Below, piece after piece: positions 25,837 to 34,654 of a stretch of DNA of 64,000 bases. The notes below the pieces were generated by a model that searched no databases, had not been told where the DNA came from, and saw only the letters and a list, made by a program, of their open reading frames with translations. Position 1 is the first letter of the stretch. Each line of letters starts with the position of its first letter. Source of the DNA: Jiangella endophytica (GTDB taxonomy: Bacteria; Actinomycetota; Actinomycetes; Jiangellales; Jiangellaceae); assembly GCF_003427025.1 (NCBI RefSeq), contig NZ_QVAI01000001.1, positions 496,001 through 560,000 on the forward strand. The letters are read 5' to 3'. The position numbers and the translations under genes are program-made.

Positions 25837-27204
25837 GTGACACGTGTGGCGATTCTCGGCGGCGGACCCGGCGGCTACGAGGCGGCGCTGGTGGCGGCGC
25901 AGCTCGGGGCGGAGGTCACGCTGGTCGATCGCGACGGCGTCGGCGGCTCCGCCGTCCTCACCGACTGCGTGCCCAGCAAGACCCTCATCGCGACCGCCGA
26001 GGTGGTCAGCGACGCCGCGGAGTCCGCGGAGCTGGGCGTCGAGCTGGGCCACGACTCCGTCGGCGTCGACCTGCGGCGGGTCAACCAGCGGGTGCTCGAG
26101 CTGGCCAAGGCGCAGTCGGCCGACACCACGGCGACGGTCGAGAAGGCCGGCGTGCAGATCCTGCGCGGGACGGGGCGCCTCGCGCCCGGCGACCGCGTCA
26201 TCGTCGACGACGGCGCCCACGAGTTCGTCGCCGACGTCGCGCTGCTGGCCACCGGCGCGCGGCCGCGCATCCTGCCCGAGGCCGAGCCCGACGGCGAGCG
26301 CATCCTCACCTGGGAGCAGGTCTACGACCTCGACGAACTGCCCGAGCACCTGGTCGTCGTCGGCTCCGGCGTCACCGGTGCCGAGTTCGCCAGCGCCTAC
26401 AACGCCCTCGGCTCCGACGTCACGCTGGTGTCGTCGCGCGACCGCGTCCTGCCCGGCGAGGACGCCGACGCCGCGTACGTCCTCGAGGAGGTGTTCGCGC
26501 GGCGCGGGCTGAACGTGCTGTCGCGGTCGCGGGCGGCGTCGGTGCGGCGCGAGGGCGCCGGCGTCACCGTCTCGCTCACCGACGGGCGGACCGTGCGCGG
26601 CTCGCACTGCCTCATGGCCGTCGGGTCGGTGCCGAACATCGAGGGTCTCGGGCTGTCCGAGTGCGGCGTCGCGCTGGACGACCGCGGATTCATCAAGGTC
26701 GACCGCGTCTCCCGCACGTCCGCCCGCGGCGTCTACGCGGCCGGCGACGTCACCGGCGTCAACATGCTCGCGTCGGTGGCGGCCATGCAGGGCCGCACGG
26801 CGATGTGGCACTCCCTCGGCGACGCCGTGTCGCCGCTGAACCTCAAGACCGTCGCCGCGAACGTCTTCACCGACCCCGAGATCGCCACCGTCGGCTGGAG
26901 CCAGGCCGCCGTCGACGCCGGCGACATCGACGCCGTCGCCGTCAAGCTGCCGCTGACCACCAACGCGCGGGCGAAGATGCTGGGCATCCGCGACGGCTTC
27001 GTGAAGCTGTTCTGCCGGCCGGGCACCGGCATCATCGTCGGCGGCGTGGTGGTGGCGCCGCGGGCCAGCGAGCTGATCCACCCGATCTCGCTCGCCGTCG
27101 AGGCCTCCCTCACCGTCGACCAGATGGCGCGCGCGTTCACCGTCTACCCGTCGCTGTCCGGGTCGGTCGCCGAGGCCGCGCGGCAGCTGCACCGCCGCGA
27201 CTGA
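25837..27204 (+). CDS. lpdA: LpdA-type NAD(P)H-quinone dehydrogenase (flavoprotein disulfide reductase family)
   Basis: A 455-residue flavoprotein with an N-terminal FAD motif (GGGPGGYEAAL), central NAD(P) motif (VVVGSGVTGAEFASAY near 170-185) and the dimerisation domain of lipoamide dehydrogenase relatives. The redox region reads GGSAVLTDCVPSKTL: only one cysteine, not the CxxxxC pair. The C-terminal His-Glu dyad of true lipoamide dehydrogenases is also missing (YPSLSGS). It therefore cannot reduce lipoamide and matches Mycobacterium LpdA (Rv3303c), a quinone reductase. The GTG has a -10-like GACAAT six bases upstream and no ribosome-binding site, so the message is probably leaderless. Confidence 0.88.
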   Translation: MTRVAILGGGPGGYEAALVAAQLGAEVTLVDRDGVGGSAVLTDCVPSKTLIATAEVVSDAAESAELGVELGHDSVGVDLRRVNQRVLELAKAQSADTTATVEKAGVQILRGTGRLAPGDRVIVDDGAHEFVADVALLATGARPRILPEAEPDGERILTWEQVYDLDELPEHLVVVGSGVTGAEFASAYNALGSDVTLVSSRDRVLPGEDADAAYVLEEVFARRGLNVLSRSRAASVRREGAGVTVSLTDGRTVRGSHCLMAVGSVPNIEGLGLSECGVALDDRGFIKVDRVSRTSARGVYAAGDVTGVNMLASVAAMQGRTAMWHSLGDAVSPLNLKTVAANVFTDPEIATVGWSQAAVDAGDIDAVAVKLPLTTNARAKMLGIRDGFVKLFCRPGTGIIVGGVVVAPRASELIHPISLAVEASLTVDQMARAFTVYPSLSGSVAEAARQLHRRD

Positions 27205-27255
27205 CCCGACGGGCCTGGCACTCGCATCGGCTCAGACCTTGTCGGTGGGTGCCGA

Positions 27256-27261
27256 TAGGGT
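27256..27261 (+). promoter_or_regulatory. Leaderless -10 element (TAGGGT) before DUF222 gene
   Basis: TAGGGT fits the actinobacterial TAnnnT -10 consensus and stands seven bases before the ATG at 27269, with no Shine-Dalgarno sequence, so transcription probably begins at or next to the start codon. Confidence 0.5.
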
Positions 27262-27268
27262 CGGTCGT

Positions 27269-28732
27269 ATGTTCGAGGAAGCGCTGCTGACTACGCCGTC
27301 GTCGGGTCATGGCCCGGTGGCGGAGCCGTGGGTGGCGTGGCCGTACGACTCGGTCGACGACATCGATCCGGTGCTGCTGCGCGAGCTGTCCACCGGCGAA
27401 CCCAGCCGCACCATCACCGACGCCGAAGCCCTGCCGACCGGGCCGGAACTAGCTGCCGTGATCGCGGGGTTCGACCCGTCCGCGGCCTCCGCGTACGACC
27501 TGGTCGAGGCCGGGTCCGCGTTCGCGCGGATGGCGGCGTGGGTGGCCGCCGGCGAGGCGACGGTGCTGGCGGAGCTCGCCTCACGAGCGCAGCTGCGCCC
27601 GGACCACACCGGGTACCGGTCGGTCAACCCGGTCACCAACACCGCCATCGAGATAGCCGGACGCTGCCACGTCACGGTCACGCAGGCGGAGAACCAGGTC
27701 GGCCACGCCCTGCAACTGGTGGAAGACTTCCACGACACCCACACCGCCCTGTCCACCGGGGCGATCGACCTGCGGCGTGCCCGCGTCATCACCGACGAAC
27801 TCGGCGGCCAAGACCAGCACGTGCGTGTCCGGGTCGAGGCCGCCGTGCTGCCGAAAGCACCCTGCCTGGACGCGGTCGCGCTGCGCAAGGTGATCAAGCG
27901 GCTGCTGCACGAACTCGCACCGGTAGCGACCGCCGAACGGCACAAGATCGCCCGCGACCGCCGCTACGTCGCCGTCACCCCCGCCAGCGACGGGATGACG
28001 CACCTGGAGGCGTTGCTGCCCGCCGAGGACGCCACCGCCCTCACTACCGCGTTGAACGCGGCCGCCGCGCACGCCAAACGCGCCGATGCCTCCGCCAGCC
28101 GCCCGGCCCGCACGAAAGACCAACGCCGCGCCGACGCCCTGGCCGAACTGGGCTGGGCCGCAATCACGGCCTGTAACGACACCCCCATGTCGGACCACGC
28201 TGCCGTGACCACGGGCGTCGTTCTTGCCGGCCGCGCTCCCGCCACCGGCGCGACGCCGCAGCGGCGGCCGATCAGCGTGCACGTCACCGTCCCGTTCAGC
28301 ACACTGGCCGGGCTCAGCGACGAGCCCGGTGAACTGGACGGCTACGGGCCCATCCCCGCCCACGTCGCCAGTCTGCTCGCGAGCGAAGGCGTGTGGACAT
28401 GGCTGCGCACTGACGTCACCGGGCAGGGCCTCGACCTGGGCCGCACGAGGTATCGGCCGACCACGGCGCTGGCGGAGTTCATCGCCGCCCGAGACCGGAC
28501 CTGCCGAGCGCCCGGCTGAGACCGGCCTGCCCGCGCTGCCGACATCGACCACGTGATCCCCTTCGCCGCAGGCGGCACCACCTGCGCGGCGAACCTCCAC
28601 GCGCTGTGCGAAACGCACCACCTGCTCAAACACCACGGCCGCTGGACCGTCTGCCGACAACCCGACGGCACGACGGTCTGGGCCGGCCCCACCGGCCACC
28701 GCTACCTGAGGCCGTCGGCCCGGGCTGGCTAG
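27269..28732 (+). pseudogene. DUF222/HNH endonuclease-family gene broken by an in-frame TGA
   Basis: An actinobacterial DUF222 protein (13E12-repeat type) with a C-terminal HNH nuclease domain. The first 416 codons are intact to TGA at 28517-28519, which falls exactly where the first zinc-binding Cys of the HNH domain (CRAPGC) should be. After the stop the same frame reads on normally: DRPARAADIDHVIPFAAGG, NLHALCETHHLLKHHGRW and a TAG at 28730. The second expected Cys (before DIDH) is Ala, so the zinc site had lost both ligands, favouring decay over recoding. A truncated DUF222 protein (27269-28519) may still be made. The ancestral 3' end overlaps the Nudix gene by four bases. Confidence 0.82.
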
Positions 28733-29202
28733 GGTTGCACGAAATACGGCGCCGGCTCGTCCTTCAGCGCCTGTAGCAGCCGCTGCTGCTGACCGTCGTC
28801 GAGCGGTGGCAGCTCATCCGGCGCGAACCACTCGACCGCCAGCGACTCGTCGTCGTTGACCCCTGCCTCGCCGCCGACCGGCCGGCAGCGGAACGCGATG
28901 TCGAGGTACTGGACGTGGTCGCCGTTCGGGTAGCTGACCGGCGGACCGGTGATGACGCTGCTGATGCGCTCGACCTCGATGTGCACGCCGGTCTCCTCGA
29001 ACGCCTCCCGCACGACGGCGACAGCGGGCTGCTCGCCGGGCTCGAGGATGCCGGAGATCAGCGCCCACTGCCCGGTGTCGGAGCGCTGATGCAACAACAC
29101 CCGCCCCTCGCCGTCGACGATGACCGCGGTCACGCCGGACAGCCACAGCAGGTCATGGCCCACGCGCTCGCGCAGCGCCAGGATGAACTCAGGAGTCGGC
29201 AT
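28729..29202 (-). CDS. Nudix hydrolase
   Basis: A 157-residue hydrolase of nucleoside-diphosphate-linked compounds. The Nudix box is complete at about residues 51-73 (GILEPGE, then REAFEETGV). The substrate, perhaps an oxidised nucleotide or ADP-ribose-like compound, cannot be fixed from sequence. It is followed after 17 bases by the Gly-rich membrane protein gene upstream on the same strand, so the two may be cotranscribed. Confidence 0.9.
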   Translation of the reverse strand: MPTPEFILALRERVGHDLLWLSGVTAVIVDGEGRVLLHQRSDTGQWALISGILEPGEQPAVAVVREAFEETGVHIEVERISSVITGPPVSYPNGDHVQYLDIAFRCRPVGGEAGVNDDESLAVEWFAPDELPPLDDGQQQRLLQALKDEPAPYFVQP

Positions 29203-29219
29203 CGGTCAGGACGCTACCG

Positions 29220-30437
29220 TCAGTCGCCGAACCCGCCGCCGAAGTCGCCCCCGCCGCCGAAGTCTCCACCGAAGTCTCCGCCACCGCCCCAGTCACCGCC
29301 GAAGTCGCCCCCACCACCGTCTCCGCCGTCGACGTACACGGGGGTCGACATCGCGGAACCCAGCATCGTGCCCATGAGCATGCCGGGCAGCAGGCCGCCG
29401 AAGTAGCCGCCTGCCCAGCCACCGTAGGCGGGACCTGCGTCGTAGTAGGGGCGGCGTTCACCGTCGCCGACCGGCACCATGCGGGTGTCGGGGTCGGCGC
29501 CGTTCTTGATGCGCAAGGCGTCGGCGGCGCACGCCGGGACCGTGCGCGGCGCACCGCCCGGCGGTGCCCACTCGATGTCCTCGACGGACGGCCCGTGGCC
29601 GGGGTCGAAGAAGCACGGCAGTCGGCGCTCCGGGATCGGCTCACCCTTGGTCCGGGCATCGACGCAGGCCAGCAGCCAGCGGCCTTCTTCGAGGGCCGTG
29701 GTGACGGGCTTGAGGTCGGTGGGCTTCTCGGCGCGGTCGGCGAACATCTTGGCGTTCTCGTAGAGGTCGAGGGCACGGCCGTACTCGTTGCGGGCCTCGA
29801 TCGGCACTTTCGATTCCTGGCGCAGATCGAGGTCGAGTGTGGAGAGCCGCTCACCGTACTTGGTGATGTCCTCCTCGAGCGCGCCGCGGACCTGCTCGAG
29901 CTGGGCACGCTCCTTGCCGCGCTTGTTGCGGCGGTACAGGAGGAAGCCGCCGCCGCCGGCGGCCGCGAGGATCGCGAGGGGGAGGAGGCCCCCGCCGCCG
30001 CCCCCGCCGCCCGAGCCACCGCTACCGGACCCGCTGCCCGCGGCCAGCTCCTCGACGTTGCCAACCAGCTGCCCGGCGAACTCGGGGATGGTGGTCGTCG
30101 CGTTGGCCGCCTGCTGCGCGGCCTGGTTCGCTGCGCTGGAACTCACCTCGGTGGAGCCGGCCGCAGCGTCGCCGCTGGGCAGGTAGGCGACGTAGGTGCC
30201 GTTCTCGCCGAGCCGTTCACGGATCTCGCCGAGCGGGTCGGCGGCGTTGCGAGCGTCCTCGGGGAGCACGACGAGGAAGATCGGCGTGTCGGAGTCCGAG
30301 AGGGTCTGACGGACGTCGGACTGTTCGGAGCCCGCGAACGGGCGGCCCTCGGCCTCCAGTTCCTGTTCGGCCGTCGGGTCGACGTACAGCGGGGACTCGC
30401 GGAGGGCTTCGGCGGCTGCGTCGTACACGCTCGACAT
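29220..30437 (-). CDS. Gly-rich membrane protein with TPM-like N-terminal domain
   Basis: A 405-residue protein of unknown function. Residues 1-90 resemble the extracytoplasmic TPM-like domains of actinobacterial membrane proteins (LRESPLYVDPTAEQELE, IFLVVLPEDAR, YVAYLPSG). A Gly/Ser linker (132-150) leads to a single membrane segment (151-168), then a basic flank (RRNKRGKERAQ), a helical domain (175-290), a Cys-containing middle region, and a very Gly/Asp/Phe-rich tail with repeated GGGGDFGGDFG units, suggesting a flexible surface or interaction region. The ATG at 30437 is chosen; five more residues could precede it. Confidence 0.75.
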   Translation of the reverse strand: MSSVYDAAAEALRESPLYVDPTAEQELEAEGRPFAGSEQSDVRQTLSDSDTPIFLVVLPEDARNAADPLGEIRERLGENGTYVAYLPSGDAAAGSTEVSSSAANQAAQQAANATTTIPEFAGQLVGNVEELAAGSGSGSGGSGGGGGGGGLLPLAILAAAGGGGFLLYRRNKRGKERAQLEQVRGALEEDITKYGERLSTLDLDLRQESKVPIEARNEYGRALDLYENAKMFADRAEKPTDLKPVTTALEEGRWLLACVDARTKGEPIPERRLPCFFDPGHGPSVEDIEWAPPGGAPRTVPACAADALRIKNGADPDTRMVPVGDGERRPYYDAGPAYGGWAGGYFGGLLPGMLMGTMLGSAMSTPVYVDGGDGGGGDFGGDWGGGGDFGGDFGGGGDFGGGFGD

Positions 30438-30538
30438 ACACCCATCATCCATGGTTCGGCGCGATGTGCCATGAGCAGGTCCGTCCGAGTCGATCTCGAC
30501 GCTGTCGCGTTGTCGGAGGCAGGTGGTTCGATGGACCC

Positions 30539-31669
30539 GTGGAGAAGGTCACCTGGGGCCAGGTGCTCGCCCGCCGGCTGCGTCGCCTGCACGTCACCGA
30601 CCCGTCCGCCGACCTGGTCGGCACGGCGGGCCGGCTGGTCGGGCTGCATGCGCAGGTGGCCTCGTCCGCCGAGCTCATCGCGGCCGTCCGCACGCCCGGC
30701 TACGCGCTCGGCGACGCACCGACGGCGTTGTGGACCGACCGCACGCTGGTCAAGACGTGGGGCATGAGGGGCACGCTGCACCTGTTCCCGGCGCGGGAGC
30801 TGCCGCTGCTCGTCGCGGCGTGGGCGCAGCGGCAATGGCCCAACACCAACGCCGCCTGGGTGCGCTATCACGGCGTCACCGGCGACGAGCTGCGTCGCAT
30901 CACCGAGGTCATCGGCGAGGTGCTGCCACACCGGGTGCTCACCCGCGAGGAGCTGCTGGCGGAGATCGCGGCGCGGGTGAAGTCCGAGAACATCGCGGCG
31001 GCGGTGAAGTCCGGCTGGGGCCAGATGTTCAAACCGGCGGCGGCCGGCGGGCTGCTCTGCTCCGGGCCCGAACGCGATCGCAGCGTCACCTTCACCAGCC
31101 CGCGCACCTGGCTGCCCGACGTCGCGTGGGACGAGCAGCCCGACGAGCACACCGCCATGGCCACCGTCATCGAACGGTTCCTCGACGTCTACGGACCGGC
31201 CACACACGCCGACTTCAGCCGCTGGTGGGGCACCGACGCCGCGAAGGCGCGCCGGCTGTTCGCCGAGCACGCCGCAGTGATGACCCCGACCGACGTCGAC
31301 GGTGTCGCGTGCTGGTCCACGCCGGCCGCGCTCGCCGAGCTGACCGGCACCGACGCCGGCGCCGACACCGGCGTCCACCTGCTCCCCGGCTTCGACCCCT
31401 ACATCGTCGCGCCCGTCGGGCACCGTGCGCACACGGTGCCCGACGGCTTCCTCGACCGCGTCTCGCGCACCGCCGGCTGGATCTCGCCGGTCCTGCTGGT
31501 CGACGGCGTCGTGTGCGGTGTGTGGAGCCACGAGCTGAAGAACGGCGCGCTGACCGTCACCGTCGAGCCGTTCGCCACGGTCAGCGCCGCCACGAAGAAG
31601 GCCGCGACGGTCGCCGCCCACCGCTACGGCGAGCTGTTCGACGCCGAGCCGCGGCTCGCCTGGGGGTGA
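30539..31669 (+). CDS. Winged-helix DNA-binding protein (AlkX/YcaQ-type, HTH_42)
   Basis: A 376-residue protein of the winged-helix DNA-binding (HTH_42, formerly DUF1006) family. Typical motifs are GLHAQVASSAELI at the N-terminus, LVKTWGMRGTLHLFP near residue 80 and FDPYIVAPVGH near 285. Members of this family include DNA glycosylases for interstrand crosslinks or alkylated bases (AlkZ/YcaQ), so a DNA repair role is possible; the QxQ or QxD-type catalytic motif was not firmly identified (the visible motif is HAQVAS). GTG at 30539 begins the conserved domain. Confidence 0.82.
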   Translation: MEKVTWGQVLARRLRRLHVTDPSADLVGTAGRLVGLHAQVASSAELIAAVRTPGYALGDAPTALWTDRTLVKTWGMRGTLHLFPARELPLLVAAWAQRQWPNTNAAWVRYHGVTGDELRRITEVIGEVLPHRVLTREELLAEIAARVKSENIAAAVKSGWGQMFKPAAAGGLLCSGPERDRSVTFTSPRTWLPDVAWDEQPDEHTAMATVIERFLDVYGPATHADFSRWWGTDAAKARRLFAEHAAVMTPTDVDGVACWSTPAALAELTGTDAGADTGVHLLPGFDPYIVAPVGHRAHTVPDGFLDRVSRTAGWISPVLLVDGVVCGVWSHELKNGALTVTVEPFATVSAATKKAATVAAHRYGELFDAEPRLAWG

Positions 31670-31672
31670 GGC

Positions 31673-32068
31673 TCAGGCGGCCTCTTCGTGCACCCGGTCG
31701 ACGGCCACTCGCACCGTCACCCGCTGCTCGCCCTCCTTGCGGAAGGGGTAGCTGTCGGCGTCCAGGTACTTCTTCGCCAGCTGGTCGATGACGGCGTCGC
31801 CGTCCTCGGTGCTCAGCGTCGCCCGGCCGGTGACGCTGGCCCACCGCCACGCGTTGTCCGGGTCCAGCACGCTCACCGACACGACGTCGTTCTCGCGCAG
31901 ACGCCGTTCCTTCACGCGGCCGGCGGCGGTGTTGAAGACCACGCCGTCGCCGTCGACGTCCACCCAGACGATCGAGTTGTGCGGGCGGCCGTCGGCGTCG
32001 AGAACGGTCGCCCATGCCGGGATGGGGCGGGAGAACAGCTCACGGGCGGTCTCGGACAGAGCGGGCAT
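31673..32068 (-). CDS. PPOX-class (Rv1155-like) flavin/deazaflavin-binding protein
   Basis: A 131-residue split-barrel protein of the pyridoxamine 5'-phosphate oxidase-like superfamily, of the TIGR03618 type that binds F420 or FMN. Visible features are the N-terminal helix ending in WATVLDADGRPHNSIVWVDV, RVKERRLRENDVVSVSV, and NAWRWASVTGRATLS. The ATG at 32068 has GAAGGGAAG upstream. Substrate unknown. It converges with the winged-helix gene at a distance of three bases. Confidence 0.87.
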   Translation of the reverse strand: MPALSETARELFSRPIPAWATVLDADGRPHNSIVWVDVDGDGVVFNTAAGRVKERRLRENDVVSVSVLDPDNAWRWASVTGRATLSTEDGDAVIDQLAKKYLDADSYPFRKEGEQRVTVRVAVDRVHEEAA

Positions 32069-32159
32069 ACGGGTGCTTCCCTTCACAAAAGGTTGACGTC
32101 TCAAGTGTTGCCTCCATCGACAACACCTGACGCACCCGTCGTGCTTCCCGAACTCGGCG

Positions 32160-33947
32160 TCAGTCCTGGATCGTGCAGATGACGGCACCGTTGGCGATCG
32201 TCGCGCCGACCTCGGCGGCCAGCCCGGTGACGGTGCCGGCCTTGTGTGCCGTGATCGGCTGCTCCATCTTCATCGCCTCCATGACGACGACCACGTCGCC
32301 CTCGGCGACCGTCTGGCCGTCCTCGGCGACGACCTTGATGATCGTCCCCTGCATCGGCGAGGTGAGCGCGTCGCCACCGGCGGCGGCCGCACCCGACCGG
32401 CCCGCCGCGCGACGAGCCGGCCGCCGGGCCGCACCCGCACCCGCGGCGCCGGCTCCCGACGCGCCGAGCCCGGCCGGCAGGACGACCTCCAGCCGTTTCC
32501 CGCCGACCTCGACCGTGACCCGCTCGCGCGCGTCCTCGTCGGCAGAGTCGACCGCGTCGGCGCCGGTGAAGGGCGGGATCGGGTTCTTCCACTCGGTCTC
32601 GATCCAGCGGGTGTGGACGGAGAACGGCTCGGCGTCGGCGGCCGGGACGAACGCGGCGTCGTCGAGAACCGCGCGGTGGAACGGGATGACCGTCGCCAGG
32701 CCACCGACCTCGAACTCGGCCAGCGCCCGCCGCGCCCGCTCGACCGCCCGGCGCCGCGTGGCGCCGGTGACGACCAGCTTGGCCAGCAGTGAGTCGAAGT
32801 TCTGCCCGACGACGCTGCCCGGCTCGACCCCCGCGTCGACCCGCACACCGGGCCCGGACGGCGGCCGGAACGTCGTCACCGTGCCGGGTGTGGGCAGGAA
32901 GTTGCGGCCCGGGTCCTCGCCGTTGATGCGGAACTCGATGGAGTGGCCGCGCACGACCGGGTCGTCGAAGCCCAGCGGCTCACCCTCGGCCACGCGGAAC
33001 ATCTCGCGGACGAGGTCGAGACCGGTGACCTCCTCGGTGACCGGGTGCTCGACCTGCAGCCGGGTGTTGACCTCGAGGAAGGAGATGGTGCCGTCGGTGC
33101 CGACGAGGAACTCGCAGGTGCCGGCGCCGACGTAGCCGGCCTCGCGCAGGATCGCCTTGGAGGCGCGGTACAGCTCGGCGTTCTGCTCGTCGGTGAGGAA
33201 CGGCGCGGGAGCCTCCTCCACCAGCTTCTGGTGCCGCCGCTGCAGCGAGCAGTCGCGGGTGGAGACCACGACGACCTTGCCGTGCCGGTCGGCGAGGCAC
33301 TGCGTCTCGACGTGCCGCGGGCGGTCGAGGTAGCGCTCGACGAAGCACTCGCCGCGGCCGAACGCCGCCACGGCCTCGCGGACCGCGGACTCGTACAGGT
33401 CCGGGATCTCCTCCAGCGTGCGAGCGACCTTGAGGCCTCGCCCGCCGCCGCCGTAGGCGGCCTTGATGGCGACCGGCAGGCCGTGCTCCTCGGCGAACGC
33501 GACGACCTCGGCGGCGCCGGTGACGGGGTCGGAGGTGCCGGCGACCAGCGGGGCGCCGGCCCGGGCGGCGATGTGCCGGGCGCTGACCTTGTCGCCGAGC
33601 GAGATGATGGCGGCCGGCGGCGGGCCGATCCAGATCAGTCCGGCGTCGATGACGGCCTGCGCGAACTCGGCGTTCTCGGCCAGGAAACCGTAGCCGGGGT
33701 GGACGGCGTCGGCGCCGGCGCGCTGGGCGACGTCCAGCAGCTTGGCGATGACCAGGTAGGTCTCGGCGGCGGTCTCGCCGCCCAGCGCGTAGGCCTCGTC
33801 GGCGAGCCGGGCGTGCGGCGCGTCGCGGTCGCCGTCGGCGTAGACGGCCACGCTGGCCAGCCCGGCGTCGCGGCAGGCGCGGACGACTCGCACCGCGATC
33901 TCCCCGCGATTGGCCACGAGAACCTTGCTGATCCGGCGGTCGTCCAC
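32160..33947 (-). CDS. Acyl-CoA carboxylase alpha subunit (biotin carboxylase + biotin carrier)
   Basis: A 595-residue subunit that carboxylates biotin with ATP and bicarbonate for malonyl- or methylmalonyl-CoA synthesis. The biotin carboxylase half (1-450) shows [13 protein letters not shown], the ATP-grasp loop [13 protein letters not shown], and [16 protein letters not shown]; an Ala/Gly/Arg linker leads to the biotinyl domain with the biotin-accepting Lys in MEAMKMEQP. The GTG at 33947 has GGAGGAG five bases upstream. Its partners are encoded elsewhere in the window: pccB at 55843-57444, accE at 48151-48360 and the biotin ligase birA at 60228-60968. Confidence 0.95.
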   Translation of the reverse strand: MDDRRISKVLVANRGEIAVRVVRACRDAGLASVAVYADGDRDAPHARLADEAYALGGETAAETYLVIAKLLDVAQRAGADAVHPGYGFLAENAEFAQAVIDAGLIWIGPPPAAIISLGDKVSARHIAARAGAPLVAGTSDPVTGAAEVVAFAEEHGLPVAIKAAYGGGGRGLKVARTLEEIPDLYESAVREAVAAFGRGECFVERYLDRPRHVETQCLADRHGKVVVVSTRDCSLQRRHQKLVEEAPAPFLTDEQNAELYRASKAILREAGYVGAGTCEFLVGTDGTISFLEVNTRLQVEHPVTEEVTGLDLVREMFRVAEGEPLGFDDPVVRGHSIEFRINGEDPGRNFLPTPGTVTTFRPPSGPGVRVDAGVEPGSVVGQNFDSLLAKLVVTGATRRRAVERARRALAEFEVGGLATVIPFHRAVLDDAAFVPAADAEPFSVHTRWIETEWKNPIPPFTGADAVDSADEDARERVTVEVGGKRLEVVLPAGLGASGAGAAGAGAARRPARRAAGRSGAAAAGGDALTSPMQGTIIKVVAEDGQTVAEGDVVVVMEAMKMEQPITAHKAGTVTGLAAEVGATIANGAVICTIQD

Positions 33948-34174
33948 GCTGTCTCCTCCCAGAACTGATCGCGAGTCTAGGGGACCGTCAGATGAACCTC
34001 CGGGGTCTCCCCGGATGCGGGCAACCGGCGCGACACGTCCGGCGTGTACATCGCATCGAGGCAAGAACAGGGCGAAGCGGGGTCGTGATGCTTATACAGT
34101 CCCCTGACGGGGAAGCCGCACCGGCCGTGGGCGCGACGGTGGTTGCGGGCCGCTCACAGCCGGACGAGGCGACG

Positions 34175-34654
34175 ATGGATTTCGAGGAGTTCGTCCGGGC
34201 CAGTCTGCCCGGGCTGTTGCGGTACGGACACGCGCTGACGGGGTCGCCGCACGATGCGGCCGATCTCGTGCAGACGGTGCTCGAGAAGGTCGGCGCGCGC
34301 TGGTCGAAGATCATGCGGCAGGACGCCGAACCGCTCGCATACGTGCGGCGGGCGATGGCGAACGCCCATGTGAGCCGCTGGCGGCGACGCCGGCGCGAGG
34401 TGCTGGTCGAGGAGTTCCCCGATCAGGGCGTGTCGCAGCCGGACCGCCTCGACGGCGAGCCGCTCTGGCAGGCGCTGGCGCAGTTGCCGCCGCGGCAGCG
34501 TGCGGTGCTGGTGCTGCGCTATTACGAGGACCTGTCCGAGGCGGAGATCGCCGCGGCTCTGGGCATCACCGCGGGCACGGTGAAGAGCCAGGCGAGCAAG
34601 GCACTGGCGAAGTTGAGGGCGGGCATGTCCTCGGTGGAGGGAAGAGACCGATGA
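34175..34654 (+). CDS. SigE-family ECF sigma factor
   Basis: A 159-residue extracytoplasmic-function sigma factor of the actinobacterial SigE family. Region 2 starts MDFEEFVRASLPGLLRYG with HDAADLVQTVLEKV, and region 4 contains LPPRQRAVLVLRYYEDLSE and the helix-turn-helix AAALGITAGTVKSQASKAL. The ATG at 34175 matches the usual family start and has GAGG five bases upstream. A -10-like TACAGT (34095-34100) and a short hairpin (TCCCC/GGGGA, 34101-34115) lie in the presumed leader. The next gene overlaps by ATGA and probably encodes its membrane partner. Confidence 0.9.
   Translation: MDFEEFVRASLPGLLRYGHALTGSPHDAADLVQTVLEKVGARWSKIMRQDAEPLAYVRRAMANAHVSRWRRRRREVLVEEFPDQGVSQPDRLDGEPLWQALAQLPPRQRAVLVLRYYEDLSEAEIAAALGITAGTVKSQASKALAKLRAGMSSVEGRDR

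Noticed and set aside
25837..27204. Dihydrolipoamide dehydrogenase
   Set aside because: The CxxxxC redox pair and the C-terminal His-Glu dyad are missing, so it is an LpdA-type quinone reductase.
28517..28519. TGA at a Cys position as a selenocysteine codon
   Set aside because: The second zinc-site Cys is also lost (Ala before DIDH), no SECIS-like hairpin was evident, and DUF222/HNH proteins are not known selenoproteins; a nonsense mutation is simpler.
32105..32126. GTGTTG/CAACAC hairpin as terminator of the carboxylase alpha gene
   Set aside because: Only a 6-bp stem with a 10-base loop and no T-tract; too weak to call.
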